DNA of 17,353 nt from Allofournierella_A excrementavium (GCA_019120375.1 DWVE01000042.1:1-17353); one strand, 5' to 3'. Numbered from the stretch's first letter, positions 6,896 through 13,369 are shown. Notes: generated from the letters alone by a model not told the origin. A program made the numbers and translations.

Positions 6896-8773
6896 TCAGA
6901 CTTCCATCAGAATGGGAAGGATCATGGGGCTGCGCTTGGTGCGCCGGTAGATATAGGCGGAGAGCGTCTCCCGCACGCGGGTCTTGACGCTGTTCCAGTC
7001 GTGGGTGCGCTCGGCGCGGCAGCGCTCGAAGCACTGGATGACCAGCTTGCGGGCCTCGTCCATCAGCTCCTCGCTCTCGCGCACATACACGAAGCCGCGG
7101 CTGACCAGGTCCGGCCCGGCCAGCAGCTGGCCGTCGGCGGAGACGGTGGCCACCACGATGACCAGACCGTCCTGGGAGAGGTGGCGGCGGTCCCGCAGGA
7201 CCACGTTGCCCACGTCGCCCACGCCCAGGCCGTCCACCATCACCGCGCCGGCAGGCACCGGCTCGCAGGTCTCCAGCCCGTCGGCGGACAGGCGGATGTC
7301 CTGGCCGATCTCGGCGATGTGGATGTTCTTGGCCGGGATGCCCAGGCTCTCGGCGGTCATGGCGTGCTTTTTCAGCTGCTTGTACTCGCCGTGCACCGGC
7401 AAAAAGAACTTGGGCGCGGTGAGGGTGAGGATGAGCTTCTGCTCCTCCTGGCAGGCGTGGCCGGAAACATGCACGTCGTACATGGATTCATAAATGACCT
7501 CCGCGCCCAGCAGCAGCAGGCCGTTCACCACCTTGGTGACCATCTTTTCATTGCCGGGGATGGGGGTGGCGGAGATGATGATGAAATCCCCGGGGCCCAC
7601 ATGCACGTTGCGGTGGCTGGACGAGGCCATGCGGGAGAGCGCGCTCAGCGGCTCACCCTGGCTGCCGGTGGTGATGAGCACGATCTTTTCCGGCGGATAC
7701 TTGTTCAGCTGCTCGATGTCGATGAGCACCCCTTCGGGGGCGTGCAGGTAGCCCAGCTCCAGGGCCATCTGGGTGTTGTTGGCCATGCTGCGGCCACTCA
7801 CGGCCACCTTGCGGCCGTTCTCCACCGCCAGATCAATGATCTGCTGGATGCGGTAGAGGTTGGAGGCGAAGGTGGCGATGATGATGCGCTGTTTGTCCGC
7901 CCGGCGGAACAGGTTCGCAAAGCTCTGGGCCACCTTCTTCTCGGTGGCGGTGAAGCCGGGGCGCTCGGCGTTGGTGGAATCACTGAGCAGCGCCAGCACG
8001 CCCTTGGCGCCGTATTCCGCGAAGGCGGCCAGGTCGGTGGGCCCGCCGGAGAGGGGGGTGTAGTCGATCTTGAAGTCGCCGGTCTGGATGACCACGCCCG
8101 CCGGGCACTCGATGGCGAAGGCCACCGCGTCGGGGATGGAGTGGTTCACATGGATGGGGTCGATGGTAAAACAGCCCAGCTTGAACTTGCGCCGGGGGGT
8201 GATCTCCACCAGCTTGGTACGGCCCAGCAGGCCGTGCTCCTCCAGCTTGTTCTTGATGAGGCCGATGGTGAGCCGGGTGGCATACACCGGCAGGTTCACC
8301 TGCTTGAGCAGATAGGGCAGCGCGCCGATGTGGTCCTCGTGGCCGTGGGTGATGATGACGCCCTTGATCTTGTCTTTATTCTGCACCACATAGGTGAAGT
8401 CGGGGATGACAAGGTCGATGCCGAACATGTCGCTGTCCGGGAAGACGAGGCCGCAGTCCACCATGAGCATGTCGCCCTGGCACTCGTACAGGGTGATGTT
8501 TTTGCCCACTTCGCCAAGGCCGCCCAGCGGGATGATGTGCATGGGGGTGGCGGCGGGGCCGTTCTTCTGCTTTTGCTGGGGCCGGCGGGTGCGGCTGTAA
8601 AAAGGCTTGCGGCGGGCATTGTCCGCCGGGCGGTTCTCGGCGGGCTGGGCCGCCTTGGGGGCGGACTTTGCCTTGCCGTTCTTGCCCGCTTCGGGCTTTG
8701 ACTGGGCCGCGGCTTTGGGGGCGCGGGGCGCTCTGGGTTTGCGGGCGTTCTTTTCGGGATTGGGTTGATTCAT
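6896..8773 (-). CDS. rnj: Ribonuclease J
   Basis: Metallo-beta-lactamase/beta-CASP ribonuclease with 5'-3' exonuclease and endonuclease activity, central to mRNA decay and rRNA maturation in Bacillota. The 625 residues show the zinc motif HGHEDH (143-148), HVNHS (208-212), TGDFKID (231-237), SATPIPGNE, and DVHVSGHACQEEQ near the C-terminal half. The conserved core begins near residue 78 (MHIIPLGGLGEVGKN). The preceding 77 residues form a Lys/Arg/Ala/Pro-rich, probably disordered extension. The start ATG at 8771-8773 is fixed by GGAGG 6 nt upstream; the frame stays open another 50 codons without a ribosome binding site. It is first gene of the seven-gene minus-strand operon, with a leader of about 214 nt. 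Whether it corresponds to J1 or J2 cannot be told here. Confidence 0.95.
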   Translation of the reverse strand: MNQPNPEKNARKPRAPRAPKAAAQSKPEAGKNGKAKSAPKAAQPAENRPADNARRKPFYSRTRRPQQKQKNGPAATPMHIIPLGGLGEVGKNITLYECQGDMLMVDCGLVFPDSDMFGIDLVIPDFTYVVQNKDKIKGVIITHGHEDHIGALPYLLKQVNLPVYATRLTIGLIKNKLEEHGLLGRTKLVEITPRRKFKLGCFTIDPIHVNHSIPDAVAFAIECPAGVVIQTGDFKIDYTPLSGGPTDLAAFAEYGAKGVLALLSDSTNAERPGFTATEKKVAQSFANLFRRADKQRIIIATFASNLYRIQQIIDLAVENGRKVAVSGRSMANNTQMALELGYLHAPEGVLIDIEQLNKYPPEKIVLITTGSQGEPLSALSRMASSSHRNVHVGPGDFIIISATPIPGNEKMVTKVVNGLLLLGAEVIYESMYDVHVSGHACQEEQKLILTLTAPKFFLPVHGEYKQLKKHAMTAESLGIPAKNIHIAEIGQDIRLSADGLETCEPVPAGAVMVDGLGVGDVGNVVLRDRRHLSQDGLVIVVATVSADGQLLAGPDLVSRGFVYVRESEELMDEARKLVIQCFERCRAERTHDWNSVKTRVRETLSAYIYRRTKRSPMILPILMEV

Positions 8774-8966
8774 AAATTTCCTCCGTAAAATGGTGCGCGA
8801 AAGATGCCCGGGCCGCCGCAGAACGCGGGCCGGGGCAAGGCGCGGGGTGAATGGGCGTATGTAGCCCTCTGATGGGGGTTCGGGTGGGTCTCGCGGCAGC
8901 GCCGCCGGGCACGAAAAGTCCATTTGTTCAATGCGACCGGGCCCTTTTTTTGTAACGCACTCGGGT

Positions 8967-8984
8967 TTTAAGCAGATGCTTAAA
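8967..8984 (-). promoter_or_regulatory. Palindrome at the 5' end of the rnj operon transcript (candidate operator or 5' stem-loop)
   Basis: Perfect 8-bp arms TTTAAGCA/TGCTTAAA surround a 2-nt centre. An outer GTAAC/GTTAC pair (8952-8956 and 8985-8989) flanks it. Counting 7 nt from the promoter's -10 box puts the transcript start near 8987, so the palindrome would occupy about +4 to +21. It is AT-rich in an otherwise GC-rich window. It could be a repressor operator in DNA or a 5' stem-loop in RNA. Confidence 0.55.
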
Positions 8985-8993
8985 GTTACGTTT

Positions 8994-9023
8994 ATTATAC
9001 AGCCGAATATCGGTTATTGTCAA
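8994..9023 (-). promoter_or_regulatory. Sigma-A promoter of the rnj-gdpP-rplI-dnaB-tilS-hpt-ftsH operon
   Basis: On the minus strand TTGACA (9018-9023) and TATAAT (8994-8999) both match the consensus perfectly, separated by 18 bp. The spacer contains a small inverted repeat CCGA-TAT-TCGG. Predicted start of transcription is about 8987. No other promoter of comparable quality is seen upstream of the operon. Confidence 0.85.
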
Positions 9024-9090
9024 CAAAAAGGGTGGGCTGCCTCACGACAGTATAGACAAAAAAGCGCCGCGGAATGCCTGCCGCCCGGCC

Positions 9091-9119
9091 TTGCCCGCCG
9101 GGGCCAAAGCGGGTATAAT
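9091..9119 (+). promoter_or_regulatory. Sigma-A promoter of rnhA-mnmA
   Basis: TTGCCC (9091-9096) and TATAAT (9114-9119) are spaced by 17 bp. The -10 is perfect and the -35 matches 4 of 6 positions. Expected start is A9126, giving a leader of about 40 nt. It is back to back with the rnj promoter, the two -35 boxes being 67 bp apart. Confidence 0.75.
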
Positions 9120-9129
9120 AAGAGCATCC

Positions 9130-9147
9130 GCCCCGCCTCCGCGGGGC
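9130..9147 (+). promoter_or_regulatory. Leader hairpin of rnhA with an anti-Shine-Dalgarno-like loop
   Basis: Perfect 7-bp stem GCCCCGC/GCGGGGC with loop CTCC. The sequence CCTCCG (9136-9141) in this hairpin is exactly complementary to CGGAGG (9155-9160), the rnhA ribosome binding site. Two alternative folds are therefore possible, one of which would hide the site. The pairing is seen; a regulatory role is inferred. Confidence 0.45.
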
Positions 9148-9165
9148 AGCAGGACGGAGGAGCCC

Positions 9166-9615
9166 ATGAAACAGATCGAAATTTTCACCGACGGCGCCTG
9201 CAGCGGCAATCCCGGCCCGGGGGGCTGGGGCGCGGTGCTGCGCTACAAGCAGCACGAAAAGGAGCTGAGCGGCGGCGAAGCCGAGACCACCAACAACCGC
9301 ATGGAGCTGACGGCCCTCATCGCGGCGCTGGAACAGCTGAAGGAGCCCTGCGAGATCACCCTGTGCAGCGATTCCAAATATGTCATCGACGGCCTGGAAA
9401 AGGGCTGGGCCAAGGGCTGGCGCGCCCGGGGCTGGAAAAAGGCGGACAAATCCCCCGCTTTGAACCCCGACCTGTGGGAGAAACTGCTGAATCTGACCGA
9501 GGGCCACGTCATCCACTACAAGTGGATCAAGGGCCACGCCGGCCACCCGGAAAACGAGCGGTGCGACCGGCTGGCGGTGGCCGAGAGCAAAAAATTCGGC
9601 GGGCGGCAGGCCTGA
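9166..9615 (+). CDS. rnhA: Ribonuclease HI
   Basis: Cleaves the RNA strand of RNA-DNA hybrids, removing R-loops and assisting primer removal. At 149 residues it has the classic single-domain length, close to the E. coli enzyme. The catalytic carboxylates are all present: D9 in FTDGACSGNPGPGGWG, E47 in NNRMELTA, D69 in CSDSKYVIDGL and D134 in NERCDRLA. The flexible-loop histidine is at 124 (IKGHAGH). The basic-protrusion segment WAKGWRARGWKKADKSP (81-97) is also E. coli-like. There is no N-terminal hybrid-binding domain. The ATG is set by GGAGG 5 nt upstream; a longer frame from TTG at 9091 is rejected because that TTG is the promoter's -35. It is first gene of a two-gene operon, 24 bp before mnmA. 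Confidence 0.97.
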   Translation: MKQIEIFTDGACSGNPGPGGWGAVLRYKQHEKELSGGEAETTNNRMELTALIAALEQLKEPCEITLCSDSKYVIDGLEKGWAKGWRARGWKKADKSPALNPDLWEKLLNLTEGHVIHYKWIKGHAGHPENERCDRLAVAESKKFGGRQA

Positions 9616-9639
9616 AAAGGAATCAAGGAGTTTTGAGCA

Positions 9640-10710
9640 ATGAGCGATGCGTTTTTGCCCGGCAACGGGTTTTCCACCTTTGAGGCGGCGGACAAGGTGC
9701 TGGTGGGGCTTTCCGGCGGAGTGGACAGCGCCGTCTGCGTGAATGTGCTGCGCCAGCAGGGCTTTGAGGTGCAGGGGGCGGTCATCCGCTTCTCCCCCGC
9801 CCACGACAAGGCGGTGGCCGAGGCCCAAAAGGCCGCGGCGGCGCTGGGCGTGCCGCTGACGGTGATCGACGCGGGCGAGGCCTTTGAAAAAGAAGTGGTG
9901 GAGCCCTTCTGCGCGGCCTACTGCGCCGGGCGCACCCCCAATCCCTGCGTTTTGTGCAATCCTGCGGTGAAGTTCAGGCTGCTGGCGGCCGAGGCGGACA
10001 AGCTGGGCTGCCGCTTCATCGCCACCGGCCACTACGCCCGGGTGGAGGACCGGGGCGACGGGGTCTACACCGTCTGCAAAGCGGTGAGCACCGCCCGGGA
10101 CCAGAGCTACATGCTCTACCGGCTGGGGCAGGACATCCTGAGCCGGCTGTGCCTGCCGTTGGGCGAGTTTGAAAAAGAGGATGTTCGCCAGATGGCCCGG
10201 GAGGCTTCTCTCCCCTGCGCCGACGCGCCGGACAGCATGGAGATCTGCTTCATCCCCGACGGGGACTACGCGGCCTTCATCGAGGGCCGGGGCCTTGCGG
10301 GCAAGGAAGGGCATTTCATTGCCCCGGACGGCGCGGACCTGGGCCCCCACAAGGGGGTGCTGCGCTACACCCTGGGCCAGCGCAAGGGGCTGGGTCTCGC
10401 TTTGGGCAAGCCCGCCTTTGTGAAGGCCATCCGGGAGAACGGCGACGTGGCCCTGGGCTGGGCCGGTGAGGAATTCTTCGGAGGCATGCGTCTTTCGAAC
10501 GTGTGCACCCCCGACGGCGCGCCCCTGCCCGCCGGGCATTACGAAGTGAAGGTGCGCAGCGCCGCAGCGCCGGTGGGCTGCACCTTCGACGGCGAGACGC
10601 TGGTGCGGTTCGACGAGCCTGCCCGCGCCCCCGCCCCCGGCCAGAGCGCCGTGTTCTATGGCGGCGACGCGGTGATGGGCGGCGGCTTCATCGCCGAGGC
10701 GCTGGACTGA
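9640..10710 (+). CDS. mnmA: tRNA-specific 2-thiouridylase MnmA
   Basis: Adds sulfur to C2 of the wobble uridine in tRNA-Lys, -Glu and -Gln, using ATP to activate the base and a persulfide relay. The 356 residues are typical. The PP-loop SGGVDS is at 25-30. The catalytic cysteine pair is C103 (RTPNPCVLCN) and C203 (DSMEICFIPDGDY). ATGHYARV (128-135) and the central TLGQRKGLG (244-252) are also present, followed by the C-terminal beta-barrel. The segment after the first strand (about 50-65) looks shorter than in E. coli or B. subtilis MnmA, and Met200 replaces the Gln or Thr usual before EIC/GIC. AAGGAG lies 9 nt before the ATG. It is co-transcribed with rnhA and ends at the terminator at 10729-10773. 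Confidence 0.94.
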   Translation: MSDAFLPGNGFSTFEAADKVLVGLSGGVDSAVCVNVLRQQGFEVQGAVIRFSPAHDKAVAEAQKAAAALGVPLTVIDAGEAFEKEVVEPFCAAYCAGRTPNPCVLCNPAVKFRLLAAEADKLGCRFIATGHYARVEDRGDGVYTVCKAVSTARDQSYMLYRLGQDILSRLCLPLGEFEKEDVRQMAREASLPCADAPDSMEICFIPDGDYAAFIEGRGLAGKEGHFIAPDGADLGPHKGVLRYTLGQRKGLGLALGKPAFVKAIRENGDVALGWAGEEFFGGMRLSNVCTPDGAPLPAGHYEVKVRSAAAPVGCTFDGETLVRFDEPARAPAPGQSAVFYGGDAVMGGGFIAEALD

Positions 10711-10728
10711 CCCGCGGAACAAAAAAGA

Positions 10729-10773
10729 GCCGGTGGCTTTTCCCCGTTCAGGGAGAAGCCGCCGGCATTTTTT
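10729..10773. terminator. Bidirectional intrinsic terminator shared by mnmA (+) and coaD (-)
   Basis: A long hairpin (10729-10766) pairs GCCGG-T-GGCTT-T-TCCC with GGGA-G-AAGCC-G-CCGGC, about 16 pairs with two G-U, around a CGTTCA loop. It is followed on the plus strand by ATTTTTT and preceded by AAAAAA, which becomes a T-run on the minus strand. It sits between two convergent genes, 18 bp after mnmA and 8 bp after coaD. Confidence 0.92.
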
Positions 10774-10781
10774 ATGCGTTC

Positions 10782-11294
10782 TCAGGCGTTAGGCAGCACC
10801 CCGGGAGCCGGGGCAAGGCGCTTTTGGATGTCCTCCAGAAGTTCCGGGCAGACGAACTCGGAGATGTCGCCGCCAAAGCTGGCCACCTGCCGCACCACCG
10901 AGCTGGACAGGTACATGTACTGGATGTCGGTGGTGAGGAAGAGCGTTTCCAGATTGGGATAGAGCTTTTTGTTGGTGAGAGCCATCTGGAACTCATATTC
11001 AAAGTCGGTCACCGCCCGCAGGCCCTTCACCAGCGTGCAGGCCCCCTGCTGCCGGGCGTAATCCGCCAGCAGGCCGGCGTAGTAGTCCACCCGCACATTG
11101 GGGATGTCAGAGGTGACCCGGCGGGCCATCTCCACCCGCTCGGCGGCGGTGAAGGCGGTGTTGGTCTTGGTGTAGTTCACCATGATGAGGACGATCACCT
11201 CGTCAAAGAGGTTCGCCGCGCGGCGGATGATGTCCAGGTGACCCTTGGTGATGGGGTCAAAACTGCCGGGGCAGATGGCGATGCGTTTTTCCAT
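10782..11294 (-). CDS. coaD: Phosphopantetheine adenylyltransferase (PPAT)
   Basis: Penultimate step of coenzyme A synthesis: joins 4'-phosphopantetheine and ATP to form dephospho-CoA in a hexameric cytosolic enzyme. The 170 residues carry the nucleotidyltransferase motif CPGSFDPITKGHLDII (8-23, with T16 and H19 of the TxGH site), KGLRAVTDFEYEFQMALTNKKL (90-111) and the family's YLSSSVVRQVASFGGDIS (128-145). The ATG at 11292-11294 follows AAAGGA by 9 nt. A start 24 bp upstream would add eight unconserved residues and lose the ribosome binding site, so I reject it. It is last gene of the vanY operon, 49 bp after folD, and converges on mnmA at the shared terminator. Confidence 0.97.
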   Translation of the reverse strand: MEKRIAICPGSFDPITKGHLDIIRRAANLFDEVIVLIMVNYTKTNTAFTAAERVEMARRVTSDIPNVRVDYYAGLLADYARQQGACTLVKGLRAVTDFEYEFQMALTNKKLYPNLETLFLTTDIQYMYLSSSVVRQVASFGGDISEFVCPELLEDIQKRLAPAPGVLPNA

Positions 11295-11310
11295 GTGGTT
11301 CAGTCCTTTC

Positions 11311-11326
11311 CCGGGCAAAGGCCCGG
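11311..11326 (-). other. GC hairpin next to the coaD ribosome binding site
   Basis: A perfect 6-bp stem CCGGGC/GCCCGG with loop CTTT ends 1 nt before AAAGGA (11304-11309) of coaD. CCTTT in the loop and its closing base is complementary to the AAAGG of that site. It lacks a U-tract, so it is not a terminator. A translational role is inferred only. Confidence 0.4.
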
Positions 11327-11343
11327 CGGGATGGGGCGCTTTT

Positions 11344-12198
11344 TCAGCGCCCGGCGGCCATGCGGGCGGCCTGCACCGTGTTGCACAGCAGCATGGCCCG
11401 GGTCATCAGGCCCACGCCGCCGGGCACCGGCGTGATGAAGGCGGCTTTTTCGGCGGCGGCTTCAAAGTCCACGTCGCCGCAGAGCCTGCCGTCCGCGCCG
11501 CGGTTGATGCCCACGTCGATCACCGCCGCGCCGGGCTTGACCATGTCGCCGGTGATGAACTTCGCCTTGCCGATGGCGGCCACAAGGATGTCCGCTTCGG
11601 CGCAGATCTTCGCAAGGTCTTTGGTGCGGGAGTGGCAGACGGTGACAGTGGCGTTTTCCCGCAGAAGCAGCAGCGCGGCGGGTTTGCCCACGATGTTGCT
11701 GCGGCCCACCACCACCGCCCGCTTGCCCTCGATGGAAACGCCGGCGGCCTTGAGCATCTCGATGCAGCCGGCGGGGGTGCAGGGCAGAAAGCACTGCTGG
11801 CCGATGGTCAGCCGCCCCACATTCACCGGGGTGAAGCCGTCCACGTCCTTTTCGGGGGGGATGGCGGCAATGACCGCCTGCTCGTCGATGTGGGCGGGCA
11901 GCGGCAGCTGCACCAGCACCCCGTGCACTGACGGGTCGTTTGCCAGAAGGCCCAGCTGCTCCAGCACCTCGGCCTGGGTGGCGCTTTCGTCCATGCGCAC
12001 AAGGCGGCTCTCGATGCCGCACTCATGGCAGTCGTTCTGCTTGCCCCGCACATACACCTCGCTGGCCGGGTCATTGCCCACCAGCATCACCGCGAGGCAG
12101 GGGTCTATCCCCTGCTCCTTGAGCCGGGCCACCTCTTCGGCCACTTGCTGCTTGACCTGGGCTGCCAGAGTTTTTCCGCTGATGATCTGCGCCGCCAT
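11344..12198 (-). CDS. folD: Bifunctional 5,10-methylene-THF dehydrogenase / 5,10-methenyl-THF cyclohydrolase
   Basis: Interconverts methylene-, methenyl- and 10-formyl-tetrahydrofolate with NADP(H), feeding purine, thymidylate and formyl-Met-tRNA synthesis. The 284 residues match the family length. The active site YVRGK (Tyr plus Lys four residues on) follows DPASEV. VQLPLPAHID, EKDVDGFTPVNVG, PCTPAGCIEML, the dinucleotide-binding GRSNIVGKPAALLL and TPVPGGVGLMTRAMLL are all present. I chose ATG at 12196-12198, with an AAGGGGG ribosome binding site 9 nt upstream. The frame is open a further 70 codons into lgt, but that part is a Pro/Arg-rich shadow of lgt. The gene is 28 bp downstream of lgt. 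Confidence 0.96.
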   Translation of the reverse strand: MAAQIISGKTLAAQVKQQVAEEVARLKEQGIDPCLAVMLVGNDPASEVYVRGKQNDCHECGIESRLVRMDESATQAEVLEQLGLLANDPSVHGVLVQLPLPAHIDEQAVIAAIPPEKDVDGFTPVNVGRLTIGQQCFLPCTPAGCIEMLKAAGVSIEGKRAVVVGRSNIVGKPAALLLLRENATVTVCHSRTKDLAKICAEADILVAAIGKAKFITGDMVKPGAAVIDVGINRGADGRLCGDVDFEAAAEKAAFITPVPGGVGLMTRAMLLCNTVQAARMAAGR

Positions 12199-12226
12199 GG
12201 CGTTTTTCCCCCTTTCGTTCGGGTGG

Positions 12227-13342
12227 TTATTCTTCCGCTGTCTCCTGCTGTTCGGCTGCCGGGGCGGTCTCTTCCGCCGGGGCGGCTTCCTCAGCCGGGT
12301 CGGTCTGGGCCAGCGCGGCGGCCCGGGCTTCCCAGTTGGTCTGGGCGATCTGGGCGGTCTGGGCCGCGAAGGCCGCGTGGGACGCGCCCACCGGCAGCTT
12401 GCCGGCAATGGAGGCCACCTGCTCGTCGGTGAGGCCGGCGGCCTTTGCCTGTTTGAGGGTGTCGCCGCTCACCGCCAGCTGCACCTCAAAGGGAACGTTC
12501 TTGTACTTTTTGCCCAGCACCACCAGCAGCACAAGGCCCACGACGACGCAGGCCAGCGCCACTACCTGGCTCACCCGCAGCCCCAAGCCGGGGATGAGCA
12601 GGGAGTCGGTGCGCAGGCCCTCGATCCAGAAGCGGCCCGCGCCGTACCACACGGCGTAGAGCAGGGCGATCTGGCCGTTGAAACGGCGCTTTTTCATGAA
12701 GGCCCACAGGGCGAAGAATCCCACGAAGCACCAGACGCTCTCGTAGAGGAAGGTGGGGTGCACCGGCATGGAGGGGTCCACCATGACGCCCTGGGCGGCC
12801 AGGTCGTCCTGCCACCAGGTCAGATACTCGTGGGTGCCCTGGCTGTACATGCCGAAGAGGGAGTTGGTGTTGGTGCCGAAGGCCTCCTGGTTGAAGAAGT
12901 TGCCCCAGCGGCCCATGCCCTGGCCGATGAGAAAGCCCATGGCCACCAGATCGAAGGTGGGCAGGATGGGCACCTTGCGCCACTTGCAGGCAAGGCCGCC
13001 GAACACTGCCGCGCCGATCACCGCGCCGTAGATGGCGATGCCGCCGTCCCGCAGGTTGATCATGTCCCAGATGGAGTCGTATTTGAAGGGAGCGAAGGCC
13101 ACATAGTAGGCCCGGGCGCAGATGATGGCGCACACCGTGCCCACCAGCACCACGTCCACCAGGCGGTCGGCGTCCACGCCGAAGTCCGCCGCGTAGTGGA
13201 AGGCGAACACCAGCGCCAGCAGCAGGCCCGCGGCGATGATGATGCCGTACCAATAGATGTTCAGGCCGCCCAGGGTAAAGGCCACCCGGTCAATTTCAAG
13301 CTCCAGCCCCAGGCGGGGGAACTGGACCAGATTCGTCATCAT
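12227..13342 (-). CDS. lgt: Prolipoprotein diacylglyceryl transferase with C-terminal extension
   Basis: Polytopic membrane enzyme that moves diacylglycerol from phosphatidylglycerol to the lipobox cysteine of prelipoproteins. The core (about 1-280) shows hydrophobic segments near 30-50, 65-80, 100-118, 130-142, 200-216, 225-240 and 257-277. The Lgt signature GRWGNFFNQEAFG (144-156) includes Arg145, Asn148 and Glu153. HPTFLYES (195-202) and GRFWIEGLRTDSL (236-248) are also present. At the usual GG-x-x-x-H position this protein has GGIAIYG, a Tyr variant that as I recall is common in Gram-positive Lgt. Residues 281-371 are an unusual hydrophilic tail ending in a run of Ala, Glu and Pro. The first of two adjacent ATGs is favoured, 9 nt after AAAGGAG. 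It sits between ymfH and folD. Confidence 0.95.
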   Translation of the reverse strand: MMTNLVQFPRLGLELEIDRVAFTLGGLNIYWYGIIIAAGLLLALVFAFHYAADFGVDADRLVDVVLVGTVCAIICARAYYVAFAPFKYDSIWDMINLRDGGIAIYGAVIGAAVFGGLACKWRKVPILPTFDLVAMGFLIGQGMGRWGNFFNQEAFGTNTNSLFGMYSQGTHEYLTWWQDDLAAQGVMVDPSMPVHPTFLYESVWCFVGFFALWAFMKKRRFNGQIALLYAVWYGAGRFWIEGLRTDSLLIPGLGLRVSQVVALACVVVGLVLLVVLGKKYKNVPFEVQLAVSGDTLKQAKAAGLTDEQVASIAGKLPVGASHAAFAAQTAQIAQTNWEARAAALAQTDPAEEAAPAEETAPAAEQQETAEE

Positions 13343-13369
13343 AAGCTGTTTCTCCTTTCTTTTCTGCCC

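Larger units (their letters stand above)
8774..9165. other. Divergent intergenic control region between rnj and rnhA
   Basis: This is the only gap above 300 bp. It contains the minus-strand rnj promoter (8994-9023), a palindrome at its expected transcript start (8967-8984), and an untranslated leader of about 214 nt for rnj. It also has the plus-strand rnhA promoter (9091-9119) with a 40-nt leader and hairpin. The leader holds small GC palindromes (8806-8813, 8893-8905) but nothing I can match to a known riboswitch or T-box. I see no separate gene or tRNA. Confidence 0.75.

Noticed and set aside
2763..8701. Long plus-strand open frames antisense to dnaB, gdpP and rnj
   Set aside because: Same composition artefact (His/Gln/Ala/Gly-rich translations, no motifs); the minus strand carries complete conserved families throughout.
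8774..8923. A 50-codon N-terminal extension of RNase J in the same open frame
   Set aside because: There is no ribosome binding site before the ATG at 8923, the residues are Pro/Arg-rich and not family-like, and GGAGG sits 6 nt before the ATG at 8773.
8940..8957. Plus-strand terminator (GGGCCC followed by seven T)
   Set aside because: No plus-strand gene lies upstream to terminate, and the stem is too short.
8774..8987. A riboswitch, including a c-di-AMP (ydaO-type) element, in the rnj-gdpP leader
   Set aside because: The leader is long enough to invite the idea, but I find neither the conserved ydaO sequence blocks nor a terminator or site-hiding stem before rnj. A covariance-model search would settle it.
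8995..10722. A 575-codon minus-strand frame opposite rnhA and mnmA
   Set aside because: It mirrors two well-supported genes, crosses a strong promoter and most of the gene pair, and has no domain signature.
12199..12408. Upstream extension of folD by 70 codons
   Set aside because: It lies within the lgt coding region in another frame, is Pro/Arg-rich, and the family N-terminus plus a ribosome binding site fit the ATG at 12198.
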